A stretch of DNA of 64,000 nt from Aureobasidium sp. EXF-3400 (lineage: Eukaryota > Ascomycota > Dothideomycetes > Dothideales > Saccotheciaceae): contig SWBL01000083.1 in NCBI GenBank assembly GCA_024195585.1, forward strand, positions 1 to 64,000, in the 5' to 3' direction. A program made the translations under genes and the position numbers. Each line of letters starts with the position of its first letter. Positions within the stretch are counted from its first letter, which is position 1. Of the stretch, positions 34,207 through 44,968 are shown in pieces. The notes below the pieces were generated by a model. That model was not told the DNA's origin. It saw only the letters and a program-made list of their open reading frames with translations, and made no database searches.

Positions 34207-35993
34207 TTAGTCGTGGCTTGGCGGCAGAGGCCGGGCGATCTCGCGTCCATCTGCGCGTCTGTAGCTCATCTTCAGGCTCTCCAACTCTGCGAGTTCGCTG
34301 TCGTTTCCATCGTCGGCAACCAGATGACCGTAGCCCGACACCGATGGTCTAGCTCCCTGTCTCAGGGGTCCGTTCAGGTGACGTGTGTCGAAGACGCGAT
34401 CGTACGAGCGCTTGCCATTGACCTGTCCGTTCTCTGAGATTCTAGCCATGTCGTAGTAGTGGCTCTGCGACACTGCACTGGATGGTGGTGAAACCTCTAG
34501 CTTGGTTTGAGGAACCAGCGATGTGTTGATCGGAGGCAGTACGTGGGGTGCAACTGCCGGTGCACCAGCTGCTGAAGCCTGGCTCATCTGTCTCATTTTG
34601 GGTGTTTGCTGAGTAGTGTAGGCGGCTTGTTGGTATTGGGATGAGTATGCTTGAGGCTGGCTGCTGTGAGGATATGAAGGTGTCTGAATCATCGAGTGAC
34701 GGCGGACGTCGGCAGAGACGGGGGCAGGTGCTCCGTGAGAGTAGTCGACGCTCATGGTTCTTGCAACAGTAGGTTCCTCGTATTGAGCATGCTGTTGAGC
34801 TGGGTGCCCGTATCCGTAGTAAGTAGCGTGTTGGTGGGCAGGAGCGGGTGCAGCAGCTTGAGGATATTGGTACTGTCCATAGTGCATCTGAGGTTGGGAA
34901 GGCTGCATTGGTGGAGGCTGCATCTGAGCCTGTTGCTGCGCATATGGTGCAGCGTACTGATGAACAGGGGCTTGCGAGTACTGGGGCTGTGCAGAAGGAG
35001 CCGGTTGTACACCAGGGTGCTGAGCAACTGCCTGAGGGGGGTATGCAGGTTGAGGATATGTCTGGCACATGTCATGTCCAGATGGACGGCGGGACGAGGG
35101 AGCAGCTGCAAGAGATGCATGGCTGGCGATACTAGCTGATCTTTCGCGGTCTGCGGCTTCAGCGCCTGGGTGAGCTCCGTTCATATGGGCCTGGTAAGCG
35201 TCAGGGGTGGCTGAATGTCTACCACGGTCAGAGTAACCGTCGTAGTCCTTGCCCTTTTCGCGTCTACGCATGCGGACTTCACGTCTGATGCGAACGCGAC
35301 ATCCCTGGTCAGCGACGGTGCGGCTGAGCTGGGTGCTGGAAGCGAGTCCAGGAAACTTTTTGGCACTGTAAACGGTGAATGGCTGCGACTTGACCTCCAG
35401 GCGATGGGTGATTTGTGCTTCTCCCTGGGCAGCGGCGGCTGCGGCTGCCTCATCCAGCTGGTCTGCATCCTTGGGGTCCTTCAATTCCTCATACAAGCTG
35501 AAGCCTAGTCTGTATTTTCCTTCGTGGCGGACGGAGAGGTCGGGGAAGATGAAGTAGCCAGCTTGGTCGGGACGATCCAGGTAAACCATACCAGCAACCG
35601 GGGTACCAGTCAAGACGGTCAATCGGGCTGGATCATTGGGGACACGGCCCTGAGCGATAGGACGGGCCTGTTCCAGAGTCGCAAAAAGGAAATAGTTGGC
35701 GTTCATGGCGAAGGTAATGTCATTGTCTTTGTGCTCCTCGCCATCGAAAATACGGAGCTCGACAATTGGGGGAGGGTCGACGGGACGACGGTCGGCAGAA
35801 GCTGGTGTCGCGTCAGTATGATGGGCAGCGTTGATTATCAGAGCCACGTACACTTGGCACCAGAACCACATGCGCGAGCACGCTCTGGCTGTTGGAGAAC
35901 CTTGAGCTTGTAAAGCAGATGTCTTCCATCACACGTGGTACGCGAGAAAGACGCTACAGTCTCGTTGGGGACTGAGATGACTCTGGGCTCCAT
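34207..35993 (-). CDS. veA: Velvet-family regulator VeA
   Basis: Two exons on the minus strand (35852-35993, 34207-35801) encode 578 aa, close to the 573 aa of Aspergillus nidulans VeA. The velvet domain runs from about 25 to 240: [21 protein letters not shown], joined by splicing to [19 protein letters not shown], then [50 protein letters not shown], and [23 protein letters not shown]. The C-terminal half is Gln/Pro/Tyr/Ala-rich and ends [18 protein letters not shown]. VeA enters the nucleus with VelB in the dark and links light to sexual development and secondary metabolism through LaeA. The start at 35993 is fixed by the conserved N-terminus; a longer frame beginning at 35871 in the intron is not the true N-terminus. 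Confidence 0.95.
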
Positions 35994-37720
35994 GACGACG
36001 GCGATAATAAGTTTGGATACAGCTGAGCCTGACGCGTAATGATATAGCAAAGACTATAATATCTAACGATCAGGGTGGTCAGCAACGAGGTAACAAAATT
36101 GAGGGCCGGGTCCGTGACAGCGGTTTGGAGAAAGAAAGAAGGTTTGGGCGAGCCTGAGCCTCCAGATGTCTGGCTGGTAACGAGCTACCATCGCACCGGC
36201 GTGGCCATGACACTCCCACGAAAACGAAAAGATGCAAGGAATGAGATGTTGTATGGACTCACCCTTGCTGGCTGTATACCGAGAGGGATGGGTAAGATGC
36301 GTGGTGCAGGTGTGATCAACAGTGCCCGAAATAAACACAGCCCTTTGTAGGAGAAAGCAAAGCGCGTCGGTCAAGACTGCGGAAGCCTATGGAATTCTCT
36401 GAACGGCTTCTCGAGATCAAAGAACGGTGAGTACAAAAACGATGGAGCGATATTCTCTCCTCCAACAGAAAAAAGGACTGCAACCCAAGGATCCGGATCT
36501 GAGGAGTAAAAGAAGGTGGGAGTCGCGGAGGAAAAGGCAGGTACGAGAGATCGTTGGAGGCCCGGGCGCTCTTGCCGCACGCCGACGCAAGCGAAGTGCT
36601 CCTTTGCCCTAAACTTGGGAACTCTAACTGCCTTTGGTGTCAACAAGAGTCTGGCTCGGCTTTCCTTTTTTCCCACCTTCGGCATCGCTGACATCGTCGA
36701 TTTCCAGCTCCTACAAACCGCACCTCGTCTGGTACCAGCGGGCATATTCGTAGGCCTTTGTTGATCGCGAGGTGAGTCCTGCTGCTTGAGTTCATCCTTG
36801 ATTGCTGTCGTAGTTCAACTCCATATCTTCGCCTGAGCGGGATGCTCGGAAATGTGTGGTAGGCTAACGGGCGGTTCTCGCGCCTCATTGTCTGTTGGCT
36901 TCTCCCCACTGCGCACCGTTCCGTTGTGGGCCCTTGGGGGCCTCTCAATGTTTGCTTTGCCATGTTCGCAACCCTCAGATCGACCGGCGCCTCATCCTGC
37001 AGTAACGTCTGCACTACTACCACGCAGGAATCCGGTAACCGGCGTCGTGTCAGTATTCCCGCTGAGCTCCTCTTTGAATGGAATGTGGTTTCAGGTTCAT
37101 GCCGTCTGTCTGTACCCTCGCCTATTAAGATTATCGCTTTCTATCATGATAAGCAAGAGGTTATACGTGGAGCGCTATACGGCGTATGTAATATCGCATT
37201 GTGGGTTTTGGCTTCCCCCCAAAACCAAGCGATGCAATATAAGCGGAAGCAGCTTCACTACCCGGTCGGGCCCTTGGTGAGCGCTCCCAACACCCTCCAG
37301 CCAGGCGATTATGCTGCTCGGGCCTTTTGAACTTCTCACCTTTCTGATGACCTAGACAAGGCGCATGCAGGGAAGAAACGCGTCAGTAAGTCGATGAGCG
37401 CGTCGAGCAAAGACAGAGAGTCCCAAGCGATGCGAAGGGTTCGTTTGGTTGTATCGCTTACAAGGTTTCGAAATAGGCGGAGAGAAAGAATGCACTAAAC
37501 CCTCTTTCGAGCGTAGCTGCAGCAGATACCGCTCGGCTCCAGCCGCAGCCATGGTAAAAGTTGCTCTGCATAGCGGTGCAGGGTCTGCCAACACATCCAA
37601 TGGACGAGTATCCACCTTTTGCTATCCGCGGCTCCAAGAGAGCCTCTGCTCAAAAGGTGTCTGTGTACGAAGTACAACACGCCATCTCGATCTGACCGGA
37701 GGCTTGCTGTTGTATGCGAA

Positions 37721-38443
37721 ATGCACGTCGGAAAAGTGTCTTGCAGGCTGACCTTAGATGAGAGTGAGGGTGTCGTACTCTGCAATCGCAATGCAGGCCC
37801 GCGCCAAGCTCACAAGCCGCGAACTGTGATCAGTCCAATCGACGCAGACAGGCCGCTCCAAAAACAAGTGGCTGGGTCAGCCTGGTCAGGTCACCCACCA
37901 AACGAAAGTCTCCATTCCAGTGCATTTGGATCTACACTCTCCACGCGAAGAAAGGGGCGCCTTTTTACAAAGAGAAACGAGATTACACGCTTGTCATCCG
38001 AACTGCGGTGCCCTCATGCATATCGTATACAGCGCGGAGCCGGTCTGCCTGTTATAGCCTGGTCTTTTCTCTTACTGCACCGGGCACAACAGATGGAAAT
38101 TCCGCATGGTCTAGCAAAACAGCAAGCTGTCGACACTCTCGCGACTCTGCATCACGATCTCGAACATCTCATGATACGACCCCGTACCACGTCCGGGCTC
38201 GTCCGTAACTCCACTTGTAAAAGCGAAGGCTGTCAGAGAACTCGTTTCGTCTGTCTCAATATTCTTAATCATCGGTCATCGCAGGCTTCGCTTCTTAGTG
38301 CTGGTGTACAGCAGCTAATACACGAGTATCAAGCTACACATGCAAGTCGCGAGAAAATTGTGATTGACGCAGAAAATAAAGATGGGCGCGACCATGCACA
38401 GTTTATCTACTGCATAGTAGCGAGCGACCCTCTTTCTCAATAA
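37721..38443 (+). CDS. Orphan open reading frame, 240 aa, doubtful
   Basis: An uninterrupted frame runs 37619-38443, with an ATG at 37721 giving 240 aa. That is long for chance in non-coding DNA of this composition. I see no signal peptide, membrane segment or known domain. Composition is Arg/Ser/Leu/His-rich, which is not clearly coding-like. A stretch AWSFLLLHRAQQMEIPHGLAKQ at about 143-164 is the only hydrophobic patch. It could be a lineage-specific gene, part of a long VeA leader in antisense, or a fortuitous frame. Low confidence. Confidence 0.22.
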   Translation: MHVGKVSCRLTLDESEGVVLCNRNAGPRQAHKPRTVISPIDADRPLQKQVAGSAWSGHPPNESLHSSAFGSTLSTRRKGRLFTKRNEITRLSSELRCPHAYRIQRGAGLPVIAWSFLLLHRAQQMEIPHGLAKQQAVDTLATLHHDLEHLMIRPRTTSGLVRNSTCKSEGCQRTRFVCLNILNHRSSQASLLSAGVQQLIHEYQATHASREKIVIDAENKDGRDHAQFIYCIVASDPLSQ

Positions 38444-38737
38444 TCCCATGCTGCAGGAGAACGGATATGGTCGACATTGCAGCGAAAACACCCTGCTGAC
38501 TCTTATCTTCTGACACTCGCCCACACGCTCTTGTGCACATCAAGCAGCGCCTCAATGCAATAATGGGGGGCAAGGCTATAATGCGGAAATAGGTGATCTT
38601 GACCCTCTTTTGTCTTTCCGCTGCCAATCAACAAGACCCTCGACCAGGTCTTTGTCTCCAGTCAGTGCGAGGCTGTCACCTGCAACCTTAAAAAAAGGTC
38701 AAGAATTTCAGCCAACGAGAGGACTCCGTTCTCAGAA

Positions 38738-39150
38738 TCATAACGACCGGTCACTAAACTCAAGCGACCGCGCATCTTTTCTGCTCAACATCACATGGGC
38801 GCCTGGGGTCTCGTCGCTTAGCAATACAATGCTCCTCGGCTCCCCTGGAAAGTGCTTAAAGACCCACTTCCACACCCACTTCAGTGTCCCATGTAGCCGC
38901 TTGAGACGCAAGCATTCAATATTCTCGATACAGACAACTACATCTCCCTGGACAAGAGAAACGCTCATACTTCAGGTACTACAGAAAACATGATCCAGAT
39001 CAATGGTCTCCTCCAAGCGACCCGGTTCTGTTTCCTGGCACGTACGGTAAGAAAGGTCGGCACCACAGGATTGATCCATGATGGTCGTATTCGCATCGAT
39101 AATCCCAATCCTTCTCTCAATCACCTGTTCACATTGTTGTGAGAGTGTAA
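38738..39150 (-). pseudogene. Coding-like traces, possible decayed or multi-exon gene
   Basis: On the minus strand a frame of about 60 codons ends near 38988 and includes ERRIGIIDANTTIMDQSC. It is followed after a stop and frame change by a 76-codon frame (38738-38968) with GDVVVCIENIECLRLKRLHG and VFKHFPGEPRSIVLLSDE. Both look more protein-like than surrounding translations, and a TTGTCCAG acceptor-like site lies between them. I recognise no family. It may be a small spliced gene whose other exons I cannot find, a relic, or chance. Confidence 0.2.
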
Positions 39151-40758
39151 GCCCAAGTCTTATGCACCATCACTATCCTGCAGCTTGTCTTCTCCTCTTG
39201 CACCCAAGTTCACGTTGAGAATCTTGCAGTCTGCCCAGTGGTGCACCCTACTCGCCCGTGCAGGCTGTAAGAGTATTCATTGTCATCGGTAGGCTTGGAG
39301 GATCATTCCTTCGCCAGACGCCCTCTTCTCTAGCATTTGTGTGAGTAGTCTGTACATCTTGCAAGCCCCATGACGACAACTTCAATAGTATCATTTCCAG
39401 ACAACGTCATAAATAGCTTGCTAGTAGGTACTAGGCATAGCCTCAACTGAGGTATTTATGTAGCTCGTCCAGTGTATCTTTGAGGTCAACAAGAACTTGG
39501 CCCAACCTAACGGTCGCACATACAGTTTAGATGTCAGCCTACCTGCACTACACTCCCTGAAGTCCTGTAATAAACAGTCGAGCCTTCTGAGTTCTACTAC
39601 CCGACAAGATTAGACAAGGTCATATCTATCGCGGTGCAATTCTCTCGACAGCATCCAAATATACGGCCAAGGTTGAGCTCTAGCCTACAACAGCCAGAGC
39701 AGTGATGTTTCTCTTCGTTCACGCAGCCGAGACAGTAGTCACTGTTCCATAACCCTACGAGTATTCCATGTACTGAGGCCCATTACAAGAGTGGTCTTGA
39801 AGTTTGGAGTGTCCCTGAGCAAACGTCGTGTTCACTCACATTCGACATGTCTATGTTTTGAGAAAGGTTCCATACTTACTTACTCATAGCTTGATATTAC
39901 CTTTAATGCCTGTGAATTCCAGTCACTGTGTCGCAGATTCCAGCACATGGGAATAGGGAGATCAGTTATGGGTATTGTCTTTGTCTCTGTCTAAGCAAGG
40001 CTAGTGATCGTAGTTTGAAGGAAGTCACTACCTACGAAATCTTCAACTATGCCATTCTGAGTCTTACAATGGTGGTGGAAGGTGCGTTCGACATGTTTGA
40101 AAAGTATTCAGAGAAGGTGCGATGGTAGTGCTTCAGCTGCGGATGTTTGGATGAGACCAGTCTTTCAAGTTTGTTCTTCATCTCGAAAACACATGTCCGT
40201 CTCCAATTACACACACACACGGTGGGTGGCGATAACTGAACATAGAAACTTCTCAGCTGTAACATGCCAAGTGATTTTGAACAAAGGAAACTCAATGTGT
40301 AAGGGAACGACATGTAAGAAACATGAAAAGTATGTATGAGAAGGGTAGCTGGCTTTACCCGATAAACGAAATGACAAAAGAAGAGAAAAGGAAAAGAGAA
40401 AACGCCCTTTGAAAAAGACCTCCCAGATTGGAAAGAACTCCGTCTTCCATTGTTCCCGCATTTATACCAGTTTATTCATGATAATGATAGGTTTTGTTCG
40501 TCACCAGCCCGGTTAACCATAACTCCGCTGAAAGATAACGGGTAATCCACATGAAGACGCCATGCTCAAACAATCTTGAAGTTGCAGCTGTGATGTAGAA
40601 GGATCGGATGTCGTATGTACATATCCACATCGTTGCATCGATGATTGCAAGGTCGAGAGGTTCGCCAGTTAGGGCTGCGATCGTGAGCACACACCTCGAG
40701 GCTTACAGAGCGAGTCACCTCAGTCTGGCCGCAGTAAAAGCTCCTCGTCCTGAGGTAT

Positions 40759-43640
40759 TTATGCATATCGCATGTCTGCTATGGAGCCCTCGAAAGGCGC
40801 TCCCTGTGCTGTCTGAAGACCTGATGGAGCAGTGCCCTGAGACATCCAGGCACTTGCAGCACCCTGTGCCAGCGCTTGCCATTGGTCAGCACGACCTGTC
40901 TCTTTCTGGCTGTAGAAACGAAGAGCCATCTCCATCATTTGCATCTCTGAGGTCTTTCCGACGTAGTTGAAGACCTGTGTTTGTCCTGGTGGTGGCGCTG
41001 AGTATTGTCGCATGGGTGACGGGGCAATCGCCACTGGCACGATTCCATTCTGACCTGGAGGCAGGACACAGCAGAGTGCCTTCTCACCCCAGAAGGTGGT
41101 GGCCGTAGCAACCTGGTCCCCAAACATGACTTCCATGCCGGGTGTGAATCCACTGCCATAGACCGAAACCTCTATACCACCAGATGGCGGACCCTCAGAT
41201 GGTGTTACCTTGTTAATGATAGGGCCTGGCCGATCTGGCTCGCTCAAAGCACTAGGCATAGATGAGTTGGACATGGCGAACGGATTTTGACGATTTGGCA
41301 TAGCATTAGCTCCACCATGCGCTTGCTGTCTTTGGAAAGCAGCCAAGTTTGGTCCGACCAAGACGGGACTTGGTGCACGACTCTGATGAGCGGAGCTTGG
41401 AGCAGAGTAGAAGGCTTGGTATGCAGCGCCATCCATACTGTTTGTTCGGTTCAAAGCAGCAAATGGGAACGTGGTGGTTTCAATAGGGGTCGACGGGCCA
41501 GTATGGAAGTGCGAACGGGATGCTGAATGCGGCATGGAAATGTAGGATGGGTCGTTGTTGCTGCCGATGAAGCCAGCATTCGTAGGTGAAAAGGGTGTCT
41601 GAGCAGTGGGTTGAGCCAATTGCTGATTTGATTCCATCTTCGTCATGGTAAGAGTGCTGGGAATTCGTCTATGAGCAGATGACGATTTGCGTTTTTTGCT
41701 TGGGCCTGCTTGGCCTGCACTGTTGGGCGAACCAGGGCGGGACAGGTTGCGCGGTGTCATTGTTCCAGGAGTAGTGGATTGCGAGGGTGGGAAGCCTTGC
41801 ATGTGCATGTTATTAGGCTGGTGGAATTGTTGGTTTCCGTAACCAAGACTCTGCAGATTTCCTGTCGACTTGGACACGGACATTGCAGGCATGTGGGAAT
41901 GCAGATCGACCATCGAGTGCGAGGTAAAGGGAGCTTGCGCTGGGAATTGGCCGTCATACCACACCTGACCGGGCACACTCGACATGGGATGTGTCTTGTG
42001 ATCATCGGTGATCAGAATCGAGTCCGAAATGTCTTGGGCCACAACGTTGCCTTGGTAGTCCTTGATGGTGAAGATGACCTGGAAGCCGTCCTTCTCGTTC
42101 TGATGACGGCAATAACAAGCAATGCGCATGGGAGCCACAACCTGCATCGCCGTCTCCGGCGGGCGGAAATAATCAGAGGCTGTGACGCTGTTGTCCTTGG
42201 GCGCTGGCGACTGTTGCCAGTCTTGCCATGGCTTGTACTCGTTGGTGTTGAAGACAATGACGCGTTCCGTCTCGTATTTTTCCCAGTGTGCTTGCTCTTC
42301 CTCCTTCTTCAGCTTCTTGCGCGCAGCCCTCTTGCGTTCGCGATTGATACAGTTGGTGCAGATGCGCACTTCTCCACCATTGGCTGGCTTGTCATTCTCG
42401 TCTACTTCTTCTTCACCTGCTTTCTTGCCCGCGTTCTGACCCCTGACTTGAATCTGGGCATTGTCCTGCTGAGCTGCGTGGTTCATGGCCTTCTCACGCA
42501 GATGAGGCTGATTCATGGCACTGGTGCACACGAGCATGGTATGTAGCTCGAGCGTGTCTTCGGCCAGATGGACTTCCTTGGCTAGCAGTTTGGCCTTTGC
42601 AATCGTGTGGGTCGGTAGATGCAGCATCTTAACGCGTGGCGGCAAGTAGTCCATTGTCAAGCGGATGTTGATCTGTGTCTCGACTCGAGATTTTGCTGGG
42701 ATGGGGGCAACGTGCAAAGGAATGCGATCACCCTGGGCTGTAGGCTTCTTAGGCAATGCCGGTTTGGGAGCATTCATGACAGGTGACGGTGTCATGGCGA
42801 GAGCGCCTGGCGACGCGAATGCATGAGCATAGTCGTTGTTCCAGGCAGGATTTTGTGCCGAGTTATTCCACATCTGGTTGGCGTTGAACATGTCGTTGCC
42901 GTCCGAGGAAGGCGTTGGGTTGTTGAACATGGCGGTGGGCGAGGCTTCTTGGGCCTGTGAAGCCTTGACCGAGACGGGCGATGCGGTACTCGAACCAAAG
43001 AAGAAGTTAGACGGCTCGACGGTTCCTGCCTGCTCAAGAGTTAGTACTGGCTGCATCAGCTGGTAAGTGGAGGGTGACATACCGGTGGTTCGGGCTTAAT
43101 GTGCATGTGATGTGAGTATGTGCGGTCGACCAGGTCCATGGGCTGGCCACCAGGACTGCTTGCAGCGCTGCCAAAGTGGTTGGCAAAGTCCTGCTCCAAA
43201 GAGAGGTTGTGTAGAGAGTGCAGCGGAGCCATGTTGGTGTTGCTGACAGGATGCGAGTGCATCATCTGCGGGTGCTGCTCGAGCTTGATGGCGTCAAAGT
43301 TTCCTGGCGGAGACTCGGAAGTGGCCGAAGTGTTCTTGCGCTTTCTGCCACTCGTCTCGGACGACGAGTCTTGCGATGAGCTCTCAGCAGAGCGCGACGA
43401 GACAAGCGATCGCGAGTTGTATTGTTGGTGGGTATGCGCATGTTGGCCATCGTCAGTCTTGATGTGATAGCTGGGGCTGTCGGCTTGCACCGTCGCGGCC
43501 GACATGTCGAACAGACGAGCGCCATCGAAAGGCGACTCGGCGGCAGCGCCTAGATTGTCGTATAGGTTGGAGAAGGAAGGGTCATCCCACATGGACATAT
43601 CCGTGTCCTGGACGACGTGCGGGTTTGGATCTTGATCCAT
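40759..43640 (-). CDS. MGA2/SPT23-like transcription factor, lacking ankyrin repeats and membrane anchor
   Basis: Two exons on the minus strand (43083-43640, 40759-43029) encode 942 aa. Family marks are DYLPPRVKMLHLPTHTIAKAK (about 325-345), CTNCINRERKRAARKK (about 425), VAPMRIACYCRHQNEKDGF and FTIKDYQGNVVAQ (about 510-550), and an IPT/TIG domain from about 800 (INKVTPSEGPPSGGIEVSVYGSGFTPG). In yeast, Mga2 and Spt23 are ER-anchored precursors cut by the proteasome; the released part activates the OLE1 fatty-acid desaturase gene. Here the frame ends with TAA about 60 residues after the IPT domain. No ankyrin repeats or membrane helix follow in the next 2.3 kb. The product would thus resemble the pre-cut, soluble form. 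The family is secure; lipid control is inference. Confidence 0.82.
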
Positions 43641-44968
43641 GACTTATAGTCGTGGTCGGTGGTGCGAAGCGAGCGGCTTCGCGGGGAGGGTGGGGGAGGG
43701 GCGTGAAAGGCGACGAAACGATTGTGGCCAAGTGAGTGAGTGGTGGTGGTGTCAGCGAGTAGGCTGGGTGTGTTCCGAAGTCAGTCGCTAGTAGTAATAG
43801 AGGCCAGTTTGGCTTGCGCAGAGCATTGTGGTTCCGGATGGTCGTGTACTGGACGGGCGACGCGGCGTCAGCGAGCAGCGGGCAGCGGGCACCGAGTGGC
43901 TGTGTGTCGCAAAGGCCGATCGCTGTGTTGCGGCCGTCAATGTCAGTGGTTGCAGGAGCGCGGTGCAATCGTCAGCCAGCAGCAAGTCGAAGCAGAGCAA
44001 GAGGATGCAGGTCGTGTGTCAAGCAAGAGCGCGGCGGCCGGCGACTTGTTCGACCAACTACGGGGCAGCAACGATGGAGATGGATGCGCGTGCGCCGGTG
44101 CAGCCTTCCTGCTTCAGTTGTGGAGAACTCGAGTCTTGGGTCTCAGTTTTGCCAATATTCTTTGCTTGCTCTCTCGACACTGCTCATCCAACCTTCTAAC
44201 CAGCTATAAATTTTCCTCTGTCCTCGTTGCTTACAGTTCAACTTCTCTAAACCTCATCTCCAAGATTCGAGACTCGAGACTCGACCAGACGAGCTTCGAG
44301 TCCTCTGTCTCTTCCAACTTCCCGCTCGTCCAACTTCCCCTCGCGAGTCCGTCATGCATGCCAAGAGTCCGAGCTTTGCGCCTCCCACAGTCGTTCGGTC
44401 GTTCATCTGAGGAACCGCTGCAAGTCACTCATGTTTGCTGTTTTGAATAACGTCTCTCTGCGTACCCTTGCTGTCTTCTGTGTTTTATGCAACTATATAT
44501 TGCCTGCATTCTATACCTTTTGGAGCTCTGGAAAAATTCTCTGAAGAGAGGTCGTCGCGCCATCTCATGCGTGTCATCTATCAATACTCGGTACATATGC
44601 CGCCTCGGTCACTCCGTATCCGCAACCATACCAAACTTCCCTAGAACCAGCCATCCTTCCCAGCCCTAACCTGTGGCTTTCTCCCCTCGTGCTTTCAAAT
44701 AGGTGGCAGGAACTGTCTAAACATAAGATATCACCTCGAGAAACATGCTTCGTTTGTGTTTCGGGTACGGAGTACACTCAGGAAGCACTGTCAACGGTCC
44801 GAATATTCACACCGCTGTGCCGTGACCTAAACAGTGATCTGCAAATCCTACGAGGTACGAGCTTTTGAGTACCGTCGAGGTTGTGTAACACTACTGCATC
44901 CCGATCACGACACCAGTTCTGCATGATAACATCTGTCTCTTGTCTGTATCCTTGACTTGGTGATATGA
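43641..44968. other. Upstream region of MGA2-like gene
   Basis: About 1.3 kb between the MGA2-like start and the stop of the Zn2Cys6 gene. On the minus strand it is probably promoter and leader. A 236-codon plus-strand frame at 43740-44450 starts at a non-ATG codon in a GTG repeat, has no motif, and was judged fortuitous. Confidence 0.4.

Larger units (their letters stand above)
35994..40758. other. 4.8-kb gene-poor region between VeA and MGA2-like genes
   Basis: This region lies upstream of VeA and downstream of the MGA2-like stop. It holds one long unexplained frame (37721-38443) and weak coding-like traces on the minus strand at about 38740-39150. Near VeA, a GTGAGT donor at about 36262 and a CAG acceptor near 36175 on the minus strand could mark a 5'-UTR intron of a long VeA leader. 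The 39.2-40.7 kb part is AT-richer and has no frame of note. No transposase, terminal repeat or ankyrin-like coding was seen. Confidence 0.45.

Noticed and set aside
35805..35871. Alternative VeA start within the intron
   Set aside because: It would lose the conserved N-terminus; splicing from 35993 restores the family sequence across the junction.
41710..42546. 278-codon plus-strand open frame
   Set aside because: It is antisense to the MGA2-like coding exon, whose family motifs are on the minus strand.
43740..44450. 236-codon plus-strand frame upstream of the MGA2-like gene
   Set aside because: It begins at a GTG within a simple repeat, with no ATG near its start and no domain; probably fortuitous in a GC-rich leader.
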